Of a stretch of 64,000 bases of DNA, positions 32,500 to 40,854 are shown piece after piece. The DNA comes from a virus. The DNA is taken from positions 1 to 64,000 of the IMG/VR virus record IMGVR_UViG_3300035670_000127; one strand, given 5' to 3'. The number at the start of each line of letters is the position of its first letter. Position 1 is the stretch's first letter. The notes under the pieces were generated by a model that saw only the letters and a list, made by a program, of their open reading frames with translations, was not told the origin of the DNA and searched no databases. Both the position numbers and the translations under genes were made by a program.

Positions 32500-33468
32500 T
32501 TATTTAATCCTACCCTTTAACCCCGTCAACTTCGGTATAATCCGAAGTCTAACCTCCCCCGTTTCCACATCCCAAATGCGCACGGTTCTATCCCATGAAC
32601 CCGATGCGACGGATTTACCGTCCGGACTGAATGCCACCGAGGTCACCCAGTCACTGTGGCCTGTCAGGGTGTGAATCAATTGCCCGTCCTGAACTTCCCA
32701 AATCCGTACCGTTTTATCGTAGGAAGCGGAGGCAACTAATTCTCCATTTGGACTGAATGCGACTGAGGTGACGATGTCGGTATGACCTTGCAATTCAATT
32801 TCTATATTCTCTTGCGAGAATAGACGAACCGTGTTATCTGTACAACCCATTGCCAGAATACCATAGCAATTGAATGCAAGGGAGGTGGCATACCCAGTCA
32901 CATTGTAATTAAGAATCCGATACTCTTTTTCGACATCCCATACGGAAACCACACCGTTCCTTGATGCCGACACGAGTCTATTGCCGCTGTTATTAAATGC
33001 CACCGCCGCCACACCGACGTCGTGTCCTTTTAACTCAGTTACCTCGTCCGTAATGAGATTCCATAATTTCAAATTATGAACTGCGTTATCGACCCCGATG
33101 GCAACCACCTTGTTATCCGGACTGAATGCGACGCTTGTGATTCCACAAGGATAGCCTTCTTCTTCCACTCGAATGGGAATGGGTGTTACGCAAAATTTGG
33201 TTAGGTACTTCCCGTCTCTGTCCCGAAGCATCACGGTATTATCTCTTGACCCGCTGGCAATAATACCTAGACCATTAATAGCAATTGCCTCAATTGTAGA
33301 GTGATGACCGTCCATTTGCTGAATTATGTCGCCACTATTTATGTCGAATACACGGATTAGGCCGTCATTGCAACCAGCGACTAATTGGGAGTAAGCATTG
33401 AAGGTAATCGAGTTAATTCTATGAGTTTCACTTTCATAGAATGGTAGTCTGCATATATTGTGTGTCAT
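32500..33468 (-). CDS. WD40-repeat beta-propeller protein (322 aa)
   Basis: Seven WD40 blades can be seen, ending in units such as 'VTSVAFSPDGKSVASGSWDRTVRIWDV'-like sequence with GH...WD spacing. The last three blades are close to consensus and the first four are divergent. There is no signal peptide, catalytic domain or membrane segment, so it should be a cytoplasmic scaffold. Standalone WD40 proteins are common in cyanobacteria and some large gammaproteobacteria but rare in phages. It was probably acquired from the host. The ATG lies 4 bp after the upstream small ORF's stop, with AGAGGAA as ribosome binding site, indicating an operon with the two small genes to its right. Confidence 0.92.
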   Translation of the reverse strand: MTHNICRLPFYESETHRINSITFNAYSQLVAGCNDGLIRVFDINSGDIIQQMDGHHSTIEAIAINGLGIIASGSRDNTVMLRDRDGKYLTKFCVTPIPIRVEEEGYPCGITSVAFSPDNKVVAIGVDNAVHNLKLWNLITDEVTELKGHDVGVAAVAFNNSGNRLVSASRNGVVSVWDVEKEYRILNYNVTGYATSLAFNCYGILAMGCTDNTVRLFSQENIEIELQGHTDIVTSVAFSPNGELVASASYDKTVRIWEVQDGQLIHTLTGHSDWVTSVAFSPDGKSVASGSWDRTVRIWDVETGEVRLRIIPKLTGLKGRIK

Positions 33469-33471
33469 GTT

Positions 33472-33667
33472 TCAGTTTCCTCTGTGGAGGATAGAATTAA
33501 AGTCAATTCTCTCCTTATAATCTTGCCCGAATAAGTTTTCAACATCCTCGTTGTACCTTCTAACCAATCCCTCTACCTCCTCAATATCCTTTCTTAGTCT
33601 GTCACAGTGACATAAAAGCAGTCTCTTCTCCTCAGGAATTGCGGATTTGTTCTTGCGTCCATTTCAT
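33472..33667 (-). CDS. Small ORF requiring a +1 frameshift at TCC TGA
   Basis: An ATG at 33667, just after the stop of the preceding small gene, opens MKWTQEQIRNS and meets TGA at 33634-33632. The +1 frame continues as EEKRLLLCHCDRLRKDIEEVEG to HRGN and a TGA at 33472, directly before the WD40 start. The downstream part is a good amphipathic helix. The same junction AGAGGRAACTGAAACATGA is found after the stops of this ORF and of the preceding gene, supporting both as genes. TCC-TGA is a known +1 shift-prone context (antizyme), but a one-base insertion is equally possible. Confidence 0.4.
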
Positions 33668-33670
33668 GTT

Positions 33671-33871
33671 TCAGTTCCCTCTTTCTGATAATTGTAAAAT
33701 ACTCGCCTGATTCTCTAATGGGCATTCCAATACCCTTTTGAGTTCTTCTTTGATTTCATCCCTACCTTGTTTTCGTTTAGCTTTTTTACGAGCCCTGTCA
33801 CCTCCTCTAATTTCAGAGTATAAGCACCTTCCATCATCTACTCTGGCAGTTCTATTTGAGTATGGTTTCAT
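33671..33871 (-). CDS. Small basic hypothetical protein (66 aa)
   Basis: The Arg/Lys-rich product (ARKKAKRKQGRDEIKEELKRVLE) is likely helical and may bind nucleic acid. It ends in SERGN, and the same stop context is repeated one gene downstream. The ribosome binding site is weak. In the 150 bp upstream (33872-34026) only very short ORFs occur, one of which resembles 'LxRVLExxLE' of this protein, hinting at a decayed duplicate. Confidence 0.5.
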   Translation of the reverse strand: MKPYSNRTARVDDGRCLYSEIRGGDRARKKAKRKQGRDEIKEELKRVLECPLENQASILQLSERGN

Positions 33872-34026
33872 AATTAAAGCCTAGATAGTCTTCTAATTGG
33901 CGTTCCAGTACCCTCCCTAGCCTACTAATCACGTAGCACATTCCTTGCCGACCATTTCTGTTTCACACCACTCAGGCTTTGGCAAACCGACGTGGTATCC
34001 CATGTTTATCTGTTAGCAAGAATGAT

Positions 34027-34269
34027 TTATAAATCATTATAAGCGTAGCTTGAATCAGAGGATTTATAGAGAAACCGTCGCCTCCCAGACCATGCCAACC
34101 AACATTCTAAATCGGTCAACTCTTGCCATCGACGGAGTTGTAAAAATCTACTCTGCTTACTCCAACCTGTTTGCCATCCATAATACCCAGTTCTGTTTCT
34201 GGGTTTTAAATAGGTATCTTCGTGATACATATCGTTTGAATACCAAGGTTTTGCTATAATACTCGCCAT
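34027..34269 (-). CDS. Trp/Tyr-rich hypothetical protein (80 aa)
   Basis: The product is rich in Trp, Tyr and Arg (YYGWQTGWSKQSRFLQLRRWQELTDLECWLAW). AAGAGGAAAGGAGG directly precedes the ATG, so translation is plausible. It shows no membrane segment and no recognised family. It lies between the exonuclease gene and the WD40 operon on the same strand. Confidence 0.5.
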   Translation of the reverse strand: MASIIAKPWYSNDMYHEDTYLKPRNRTGYYGWQTGWSKQSRFLQLRRWQELTDLECWLAWSGRRRFLYKSSDSSYAYNDL

Positions 34270-34288
34270 CCTCCTTTCCTCTTGTTAA

Positions 34289-34318
34289 ACCCCGCCTTCG
34301 CTTTCGCAGTAGCGGGGT
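34289..34318 (-). terminator. Probable terminator after the exonuclease gene
   Basis: On the minus strand ACCCCGC (34318-34312) pairs with GCGGGGT (34295-34289) and is followed by a short T stretch (TTT). It lies 10 bp after the stop of the gene at 34328. Confidence 0.5.
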
Positions 34319-34327
34319 ACTGTGTTT

Positions 34328-34933
34328 TTATTCTGGTATGCCGTAACGGCTTGTTATTTTCACCCATGCTTTCAACGCCGCGATGGCGTCGTATCGCGGG
34401 TTATGCGGACTACCGTTTGGTGGAATTACACCCTCCTTCTTTAAGAAGGAATCCACTGAATGCGGATTCTCTCCTTTTAACAGGAGAAGCGTACCTACAT
34501 CATGGATGCACATGGGTGACGGTTTTGGTGAGCTTGCATCCCAAATGTTGTATCCCTCTAGCATCCCACGGTTTTTAAGGGATTGGGCAAAATACCCCTC
34601 AGATGCAATTGTGTTAAATAACCCCGTTTCCACCGGATTTGGACAATGTGCGATGACAACGAGTTGTTCGTCTACCGTCCCTACTTGCATGTCCAACCAC
34701 CAATCTGAAAAGGATTGGTAAAGTTCGGTAGTGTCTTCCACCGTTTCAACAATCACCTGGCACTGAGGCCAAACGTTTTCTTTTACCCACTGGTCTGGCC
34801 AGTGAGTCGGCTCTTCTGCGATTCTCTTTTCAAAGAGAATTTGAGAACCATCGGTGGTGTGAGTGACAACCGATATAGCGAATGCCTTGTCACGTAAAGC
34901 AAAAGTTTCTGCGTCAATCGATATTAATTTCAT
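34328..34933 (-). CDS. DEDD-family 3'-5' exonuclease-like protein (201 aa)
   Basis: The N-terminal 'ISIDAETFAL' resembles the Exo I motif (DxE) of the DnaQ/RNase T superfamily. 'VIAHCPNPVETGLF' resembles Exo II, and 'HNPRYDAIAALKA' matches the HxxxxD/YD Exo III motif. The protein would degrade single-stranded DNA or RNA ends, or process nucleic acid during phage growth. GAGGAAA precedes the start. The preceding gene's alternative-frame C-terminus ends 12 bp before this start. The length fits small phage exonucleases. Confidence 0.75.
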   Translation of the reverse strand: MKLISIDAETFALRDKAFAISVVTHTTDGSQILFEKRIAEEPTHWPDQWVKENVWPQCQVIVETVEDTTELYQSFSDWWLDMQVGTVDEQLVVIAHCPNPVETGLFNTIASEGYFAQSLKNRGMLEGYNIWDASSPKPSPMCIHDVGTLLLLKGENPHSVDSFLKKEGVIPPNGSPHNPRYDAIAALKAWVKITSRYGIPE

Positions 34934-34979
34934 TGTAGTTTCCTCTTACGTTTTGTGTTTAAAACCTTGACGATGTTTG

Positions 34980-35372
34980 TCAGCTTGGGCATGCAATTCC
35001 AATTCTGCAATAGCCTTCTGTTTCTCGTTTCTTCTCCGCGTCTCTGCATGGTGCAATGCGTCTTTCCTTTCGGCTACGCTCCATAACAAGCACCGTCAAA
35101 GCGTTTGCTAATACCCCAGCCGCCACCCTCTCAATCGTACCTACGAAAGGAGAATTGGCGACTACCTTATCTTGCAACTTAGCAATCACATCACCACCGC
35201 CTAAATGATTGCTAATCAATTGCACTGCCCTTTCAGTGGGTGTTACTCCAATCCTATCTGCCTCTGCGGCCAGGCAACCATACAACTTCGGATAAAGAGA
35301 TAATTCTAAGTTATATGGGTCTGGTAAAGTGCAATGCACAGTGCCAGCTAATCCCGTCATCTCATTGAACAT
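34980..35372 (-). CDS. Hypothetical protein, C-terminus probably frameshifted
   Basis: The 130-residue reading from the ATG at 35372 (GGAGAGG upstream; GTG at 35378 is an alternative) has no recognised domain. After 'LANALTVLV' near 35090 the frame becomes Arg/Cys-rich and ends at 34980. In the neighbouring frame a natural coiled-coil sequence begins at the same place (AERKDALHHAETRRRNEKQK) and ends at 34946, 12 bp before the exonuclease gene. I therefore suspect a one-base indel near 35075-35095 and a true extent of 34946-35372. The body 'TPTERAVQLISNHLGG' may be helical. Confidence 0.6.
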   Translation of the reverse strand: MFNEMTGLAGTVHCTLPDPYNLELSLYPKLYGCLAAEADRIGVTPTERAVQLISNHLGGGDVIAKLQDKVVANSPFVGTIERVAAGVLANALTVLVMERSRKERRIAPCRDAEKKRETEGYCRIGIACPS

Positions 35373-35374
35373 AT

Positions 35375-35746
35375 TCACACCTCTCCATCCATTCTGTCAC
35401 TCCTGCTATACAAGGTATGATTCAGTTTCTTAAATAAGACCGTAACCTTACCATTGTTATCGTATCCTTTTTGCACGGATAGCAGGCATAAATGGATAGC
35501 AAAGCTAATATGTAACCACTTCTCCTCTGTTGGACTCAATCCTATACTTGCTGCACCCACTACCGCATAATGCGACTGAATATAATTTATCACTTGCGAT
35601 GGTAAGGTGTGCTCGTCCTCACCCATACAACATGCCCATAATTTATGTGACTGGGTAACCATATCATCCCAGTCTAATACCCCTAAGGCACCGTAAACTT
35701 CACTTGCTAATATATAATTAGCACCATAGTAATTAATTACTCGCAT
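35375..35746 (-). CDS. Hypothetical protein (123 aa)
   Basis: The product has no signal peptide or recognised motif. It is mostly helical, with several Cys and His (KLWACCMGEDEH, HISFAIHLCLLSVQKG). Its stop overlaps the start region of the next gene (GTGTGA), suggesting translational coupling. It belongs to the leftward cluster of small unknown genes between the DUF5131 and exonuclease genes. Confidence 0.65.
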   Translation of the reverse strand: MRVINYYGANYILASEVYGALGVLDWDDMVTQSHKLWACCMGEDEHTLPSQVINYIQSHYAVVGAASIGLSPTEEKWLHISFAIHLCLLSVQKGYDNNGKVTVLFKKLNHTLYSRSDRMDGEV

Positions 35747-35760
35747 ATCACACCCTTTCG

Positions 35761-36609
35761 TTAAAATAATCCCGTTTGCTTCGCCTCATCTTTTTTGAGG
35801 GATGGAGGCAATTCCTTACACCCAAGCACCTCTTTATATTGGGTCGCGTTAATTGGGTGGGCACTCTCAAAAACTGAGCCTAGCTGTTTCAAAAAGAAGT
35901 AAGTCCCGGCTACATGGCAAGCCGCCATTAAATCCACTGCCCAATCTAACAGCATGGGTCGCGCCTTCGCTTTTTGAGTGCGTTCTCCACCACAAACTAC
36001 CCAGTCAACCTGACCTAATTGCGACCTATCAAACTCAATATGGGTTAGCATAGGTTCAATAGATAGCCACATGTTTGTGGCACTGGAATTAACCAGTGAA
36101 TCGATTTTATACACCTCCTCTTGACTGCAAATTGTCACCCCGACCCAAAGGTTAGGGATAGCTAAATCGTAGTGTTGCAACGATTCGTGCCTCTTAGTCA
36201 GAATAAGGAACTGCTGTTGCGGCCTCGTCCTGACAAAAGCTAATACCTTATTGACCACCTCGTCGGCCATAGACTGAGTTACTTTTTCTTTGCCGCCATC
36301 TAACTTTTCATCGAAGTGATAAAGATAAGTCGCCTCATTATAAAACTCCCTTAACCCTAGCAAATCGCACATGTCGCCAATAAAAACAACTTCTTTTTTA
36401 GGCGCGTACCTGTTAGGATTATCCAACTCCCAACCTTTGATAGACGGCTTAAATCCAAATTGGCTATAATGAAGGTTGGGCATGTTAGACAGCCTCCTTT
36501 TTACGATAGCCTCTGCATAGCAGTTGTCACACCCATTAGATACTTTGACCATTCCGCAACCCGTAACTGGATTCCAAGTATGGTCACAGTATTCAATTTT
36601 CGTTGGCAT
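35761..36609 (-). CDS. DUF5131 (phage Gp37/Gp68 family) protein
   Basis: The start 'KIEYCDHTWNPVTGCGMVKVSNGCDNCYAE' pattern, with clustered cysteines, followed by 'IFIGDMCDLL'-like and 'FLILTKRHE' segments, and later 'WVVCGGE', is diagnostic of the phage Gp37/Gp68 (DUF5131) family. Its cysteine spacing resembles a radical-SAM-like or iron-sulfur fold. The biochemical role is not established. It is common in phages and mobile elements, often near DNA metabolism genes. GGAGG precedes the start, which overlaps the upstream gene by 17 bp. Confidence 0.88.
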   Translation of the reverse strand: MPTKIEYCDHTWNPVTGCGMVKVSNGCDNCYAEAIVKRRLSNMPNLHYSQFGFKPSIKGWELDNPNRYAPKKEVVFIGDMCDLLGLREFYNEATYLYHFDEKLDGGKEKVTQSMADEVVNKVLAFVRTRPQQQFLILTKRHESLQHYDLAIPNLWVGVTICSQEEVYKIDSLVNSSATNMWLSIEPMLTHIEFDRSQLGQVDWVVCGGERTQKAKARPMLLDWAVDLMAACHVAGTYFFLKQLGSVFESAHPINATQYKEVLGCKELPPSLKKDEAKQTGLF

Positions 36610-37009
36610 TTTCGTTACCTCCAGTGCTTAATGTCGTTAGATGCCCTGAATCTAATATGATTAGACCGGCATCATGTAGCTTAGTATCTAATTGAATGAT
36701 TTCGTCATCTGTGAATGTCTTCTTTAAGAATGACCTTACTCTGTATATAGTCCTCTTTCTTGCATCCTCTTTTCTGATAACCTCCGCCTCTTCATCCGAA
36801 TAAGGTTCGGCTCTGCAACTATCGCAACTAAATTTTGAACTAGGCATTGTATCTGTGCCATCTATTCGTCTAAACCGATGGCCGCCCGCCTCAAAATAGT
36901 TTTTGGTGACATGATTCACTACATGAATCGATTTCTGTTGGCCGTGGTATGTACTCCACTTAACCGCAATTACCTTGTCACCCCGTGATAAATCTTGGAA
37001 TTTTGTCAT
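36593..37009 (-). CDS. Hypothetical protein, paralogue of its upstream neighbour (138 aa)
   Basis: This protein and the one at 37019-37408 share 'GDKVIV/A', a central 'FRR/K-DG' segment, 'PYS/TxE' and 'FxxDE..L' motifs at matching positions. They are therefore a tandem duplication. The N-terminal part is a small beta-barrel-like segment, the C-terminal half is helical. No family is recognised. It has a CxxC in 'FSCDSCRAEP'. Confidence 0.65.
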   Translation of the reverse strand: MTKFQDLSRGDKVIAVKWSTYHGQQKSIHVVNHVTKNYFEAGGHRFRRIDGTDTMPSSKFSCDSCRAEPYSDEEAEVIRKEDARKRTIYRVRSFLKKTFTDDEIIQLDTKLHDAGLIILDSGHLTTLSTGGNENANEN

Positions 37010-37018
37010 TTCACCTCC

Positions 37019-37408
37019 TCAATCTTGGTCGTTATCTTTACCCAATCCCCATGCGTTAGCTTCGGTAAGTATGTCATGCAATTTCAGCAACTCATCAGGT
37101 GTGAACCTCCTTATTAGGAATCCTTTTGTTTTCGATATAGCCCGCCGTTGCCGATTTTCAGATTCAACTTCGTCGGCGAGTTCCTTTGTATAAGGAGTTG
37201 CCGAATAACTCCATGAGTCAGAAGTTCCACCTCCTTTTTCGTCACCATTATCTTTTCTAAACCGTGTCTGTGTTCCATGATAATCCACATCAAAGAAATG
37301 TGGTGTAATATGAATAACATTAGATACTGTTCTAAGACTGATGTAATTGCCGTAAGCGGTAACTATCACCTTGTCACCAACTGACACGCTCTCAAATTTA
37401 CGTTCCAT
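37019..37408 (-). CDS. Hypothetical protein, paralogue of its downstream neighbour (129 aa)
   Basis: This is the first member of the tandem pair described for 36593-37009. It shares the beta-rich start (VSVGDKVIVTAYGNYISL), 'TRFRKDNGDE' and the helical end 'FTPDELLKLHDIL'. The CxxC of the paralogue is absent here. The two genes are 9 bp apart and probably co-transcribed. Confidence 0.65.
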   Translation of the reverse strand: MERKFESVSVGDKVIVTAYGNYISLRTVSNVIHITPHFFDVDYHGTQTRFRKDNGDEKGGGTSDSWSYSATPYTKELADEVESENRQRRAISKTKGFLIRRFTPDELLKLHDILTEANAWGLGKDNDQD

Positions 37409-37475
37409 TTTAGCCTCTTAATTAAGTTAGTATCATCCTCTAATCCACTCACTAGAATGGACTAGAGGCTAACAG

Positions 37476-37811
37476 CTACCGTCTATTCGGCGACCTCCTC
37501 GGTTCAGCGACATCATGGGTCTTGTCAAAGGATTGAAAGTATTTTAAAATTGTGCCCCAATTCAAGTCTTCTTGTCTTTTTACAATTTCGGTTGCGTACT
37601 CAATCGGCATCCAAACCACTTCACCACTGCGTACCATGTTCACATCCTCGATAAGGTTGAGGTGATGGGTATTGCAAAGTACATCGATTGATCTGTATTG
37701 GTAAAACTTCGCTGTCGCATTGAGTGATACACACCACTCCAAATCGCCACCAACCATCTGTTTTTCCACCGGCAACACCTTTTGCATTGCATCGATTTTC
37801 ACTTGATTCAT
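37476..37811 (-). CDS. Hypothetical protein (111 aa)
   Basis: The product (MNQVKIDAMQKVLPVEKQM) is soluble with no recognised domain. It has a basic tail (EPRRSPNRR). It lies downstream of the FtsK-like gene, separated by a bidirectional-type terminator, and heads the leftward cluster of small genes. AAAAGGGCAG precedes the start. Confidence 0.6.
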   Translation of the reverse strand: MNQVKIDAMQKVLPVEKQMVGGDLEWCVSLNATAKFYQYRSIDVLCNTHHLNLIEDVNMVRSGEVVWMPIEYATEIVKRQEDLNWGTILKYFQSFDKTHDVAEPRRSPNRR

Positions 37812-37879
37812 AATAACTGCCCTTTTAGGTTAATTTGTTAAACACACTTAGCTTATTTCACAGTTTATGCCAAAACGAA

Positions 37880-37915
37880 AAAAGCTATTGGATTCAAATA
37901 CATCCAATAGCTTTT
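37880..37915. terminator. Intrinsic terminator after the FtsK-like gene
   Basis: AAAAGCTATTGGA (37880-37892) pairs perfectly with TCCAATAGCTTTT (37903-37915). The arms carry A and T runs, so it can work in both directions. Confidence 0.88.
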
Positions 37916-37951
37916 CATTGGTAGTGTCAAGGCATGTGTCCAATTTTTGGA

Positions 37952-39991
37952 CTACGCTTTACACTTGCTAATTTCTGATTTTATATGGCCAATATACCTG
38001 TCTATAAGCCCGTCATTATCAGTGTGGTTTCTACTAAAAACAGGGGTGTGCAATCTCGTTACTTTGTCACCCGTATCTCTCAGCAATGCGTCCCCCGTTT
38101 CAATTAGCTTATTCGCAGGGAAGTTCGCCCCTCCAAAGGTATAAGCATCCTTCGGGCTGTTAAGCAAGAATGATAGCTTGGTCGACTCCTCTATCAATCT
38201 ACTGCCACTCGCGCCAAATATCCCTTTCATTGCAAACGTGCCGACGGAGTAGAAAAAAATTCCGTACTTACGGCCAGTGGTGACAATACTAGCGATAATC
38301 GACCCCAGCCGCTCCCTAGTGCCTTTATCATTAAACAAGGCACCTACCTCCTCCAATACAATAAAGATAATAGGAAGCGTGTCTTTACCCTCTTTGGTCA
38401 ACTTCGCATTTACCGTGGTGATGTGCTGACATTGATATTTCTGTAGCAATGCCACTCGATTCTGAAGCTCGTTAGCCAACTTCTCAAGCATTTTCACCGA
38501 CTCAAGGTGAGAGGTTGCCGTCCCCTGAATAAAACTATCTTTTAGCGGCGCATACTTCATTGCCGTCGCCCCGTTTATATCACTGATATAATAGGCTAAC
38601 TTGAGTCGCTTGGTCTTAATTGACCACAGCATTTGGTAAATCAAAATAGAGTGCAATAAGCTACTTTTGCCACTCCCTTTACGTCCCACGATAAGAAGGT
38701 CTTGCAGTTTAAATCCGCACTTGATAACACGGTTAGCACCTACGTCTGTGCCTAGTAAAATTGGCAATTCAACACCTTTAGGAATTGATGCAATACTCCC
38801 TTTAATTAACTCCTTAAACAACACCGTTCCCCTGGCGTCGCTTGGTTTATTCACCACGTACACGTAATGGCTATCCTGCACCTCAAAAGTGACATCGTTT
38901 TGACCTACCCCCATTAACCTAGCTATCTCCCCTTCTGCTTTACGCCACGTCTCCTGCTGGCCGATAACAGCGGAGGTGGGAGACATGGTAAAACGAGTGG
39001 TAAAGATTCCATCGTGGCGGTTAAGGTCGGTGAAGCCTAACCCTAAAGTGATTAACCCGTCCCTTATCTTATCCTCTATTACATCTCCCTTGCTAGGGTT
39101 TGGTAATTGAGTGGTTAGTTTAGGTGACACGGCCTTAACCACTTGCAACTCCTTCTTAGGAGGTGCGGCCTTAGCCACTAGCCTGACTGGTTCTGTCACT
39201 TTAGGAGGTGCGGGCATAACAGGCGTGGTCACAATGTCTGTCAATACCGGCACCTCGTTTTGAAACGGTTTAGAAGTTATCCCAATCCTCTGGTGGCTGC
39301 TGCTGATTGGGTCGGCTGTTTCCTGAGTTAACGGCATGGGGTCTGTCGTTTCTATTGCCTGAGTTCGTTGGCCTCTCACTCGGTCTGCCCATGCGGGGAG
39401 CGTGAGAGGTGGGATTTTTTTTTTAACAGCGATTTGTATTCTATTCACTACCGGCTCCATACGGTGGCCATAGAGGTCGTAGCCCAAGACAAACATGCTT
39501 AGGCAACATACCGCAATAATCGCCAATCCCCCTAACATAACAAGCGACATAGTAACCCCAAACCACTCGACTGGGTATAACCACACCTGCCCCACGATAT
39601 TCAACATATTGCCACTTCTGTCAGTAGGGATAGGCCATTGATTCTCGATAATCTTAATCACCTCCCAACCCGATATGAAAAACTGGGTAACTATAAGGCT
39701 AACGCCTCCTTTTACCAGCACCCAAATTGTTTCGCCTTGAGTAATAATGGCCTGACATGACCCTAGCCAAAAGATGATAGACGACAGGATAATAAAAGTA
39801 TCCAAATAGTATCTGCCAAATACCATCTCCAACGTCAAATAGACAGGTACTGCCACCGTACCCACATCCCCAGGTGCGACATTGAGTGTGATAGCGTCTT
39901 GCAAATGCAACATCCCTTTGATATACCAGAAAGATATATACGAGACAATTGCACAACCCGCAAGAACTTTAATCGATCCATGTTTTTCCAT
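37952..39991 (-). CDS. FtsK/HerA-like membrane-anchored DNA translocase (679 aa)
   Basis: The N-terminal ~165 residues contain four hydrophobic segments, followed by a Pro-rich linker (about 190-300) and a C-terminal FtsK-type motor. Walker A is GRKGSGKSS near residue 433. The Walker B strand reads 'IIFIVLEEVG' near 545, with Glu in place of the usual Asp before the catalytic Glu. 'TTGRKYGI' corresponds to the conserved TQRP/TGR region of FtsK motors. No gamma winged-helix domain is visible at the C-terminus. Such translocases pump DNA across a membrane or coordinate segregation. The gene lies divergent to the parM-like operon, with its membrane partner gene upstream. GGAGG precedes the start. 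Confidence 0.88.
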   Translation of the reverse strand: MEKHGSIKVLAGCAIVSYISFWYIKGMLHLQDAITLNVAPGDVGTVAVPVYLTLEMVFGRYYLDTFIILSSIIFWLGSCQAIITQGETIWVLVKGGVSLIVTQFFISGWEVIKIIENQWPIPTDRSGNMLNIVGQVWLYPVEWFGVTMSLVMLGGLAIIAVCCLSMFVLGYDLYGHRMEPVVNRIQIAVKKKIPPLTLPAWADRVRGQRTQAIETTDPMPLTQETADPISSSHQRIGITSKPFQNEVPVLTDIVTTPVMPAPPKVTEPVRLVAKAAPPKKELQVVKAVSPKLTTQLPNPSKGDVIEDKIRDGLITLGLGFTDLNRHDGIFTTRFTMSPTSAVIGQQETWRKAEGEIARLMGVGQNDVTFEVQDSHYVYVVNKPSDARGTVLFKELIKGSIASIPKGVELPILLGTDVGANRVIKCGFKLQDLLIVGRKGSGKSSLLHSILIYQMLWSIKTKRLKLAYYISDINGATAMKYAPLKDSFIQGTATSHLESVKMLEKLANELQNRVALLQKYQCQHITTVNAKLTKEGKDTLPIIFIVLEEVGALFNDKGTRERLGSIIASIVTTGRKYGIFFYSVGTFAMKGIFGASGSRLIEESTKLSFLLNSPKDAYTFGGANFPANKLIETGDALLRDTGDKVTRLHTPVFSRNHTDNDGLIDRYIGHIKSEISKCKA

Positions 39992-40003
39992 AACCTTAAC
40001 CTC

Positions 40004-40606
40004 CTAATAGTAGTGATGAATGACATTCCCCTTGTTACCCCCTCCTCTACGGCGGTTGCCGTGCGACTGGTTAGGGCTATACACAAAGTAGGTTAGGGCA
40101 CTGATTGCCATGGCGATAGCGACTGCCAAAATAAACATAATTGCAAGGAGGTGCTCTTCGGTTGACCAAGTGGGTCTCAGTGCGACAGACTCCTCAATCA
40201 TGCGGCTTAACGTGCCGCTACCTATGTATCCACCCGCATTGACCACCTCCTTTTCATTGAGGGTATAAGAGTAGGTAAAGTAGCTGGGCATCCAACTCGT
40301 TGGAATAGAAGTGGCTTGCAAGTACACATTCCAAGCTCCCGCTATCGTCGACGCGGCGACTGCTATCACCAGAAAGACAGCAATAACAAATGCTCTCCAT
40401 ACGGGTTTTGAGAATGACAACATAATAATGAACGCGAGGGTGGTAAGCATGGGGACGACATACCCCACTCCCCCAAAAAGCAAAGTGAGTACCCTAGTTA
40501 GAGGTTCAAATGCCCCTGCATACAGGGAGGTAGTGAGACCGAGGCTTCCTACTATAACAAGCCCGTTGGCTATGGAAAAAAAATTTTTTTGCGATTTATT
40601 ACTCAT
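40004..40606 (-). CDS. Polytopic membrane protein (200 aa), partner of the FtsK-like protein
   Basis: Four hydrophobic helices are visible (roughly residues 12-30, 38-60, 70-92 and 150-172), with a basic Gly-rich tail (HGNRRRGGGNKGNVIHHYY). It ends 12 bp before the FtsK-like gene and the two should be co-transcribed. It may extend the membrane platform of the translocase. No family is recognised. The start follows AAAGAGGA, next to the iteron array. Confidence 0.7.
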   Translation of the reverse strand: MSNKSQKNFFSIANGLVIVGSLGLTTSLYAGAFEPLTRVLTLLFGGVGYVVPMLTTLAFIIMLSFSKPVWRAFVIAVFLVIAVAASTIAGAWNVYLQATSIPTSWMPSYFTYSYTLNEKEVVNAGGYIGSGTLSRMIEESVALRPTWSTEEHLLAIMFILAVAIAMAISALTYFVYSPNQSHGNRRRGGGNKGNVIHHYY

Positions 40607-40640
40607 AAAATCCTCTTTAAAATGAAACGGTTACGGGAGG

Positions 40641-40800
40641 TTGACACAAATTGCGTTAGTTTGTGTTCGGTTGACACAGGTTGACACAGTTTGACGCAAT
40701 CTGCTATTATTTTACACAAGTTGATACAGTTTAACACAATTTGTGTCAACCTGTGTTAATTTAGCACAAATTGACGCAATCTGTGTCAACTTGTGTAAAG
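40641..40800. repeat. parC-like iteron array: about 14 copies of TTGACACA-type decamers in 10-bp register
   Basis: From 40641 to 40800 the sequence divides into 10-bp blocks, nearly all variants of TTGACACARR or its complement. Examples are ttgacacaaa (40641), ttgacacagg (40671), ttgacacagt (40681), ttgacgcaat (40691), ttgatacagt (40721), ttaacacaat (40731), and inverted ttgtgtcaac (40741) and ctgtgtcaac (40781). Spacing of one per helical turn places all sites on one DNA face. It lies directly upstream of the parM-like gene, as parC does in R1-type ParMRC loci. A promoter-like pair TTGACG (40771)/TGTAAA (40794) with 17-bp spacing is embedded in it, which would allow autoregulation. Confidence 0.85.
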
Positions 40801-40854
40801 TATCGTATAAAAATTTTTACCTGTCAAGGTATATTAAAAAGAGGGTTTATAAAC

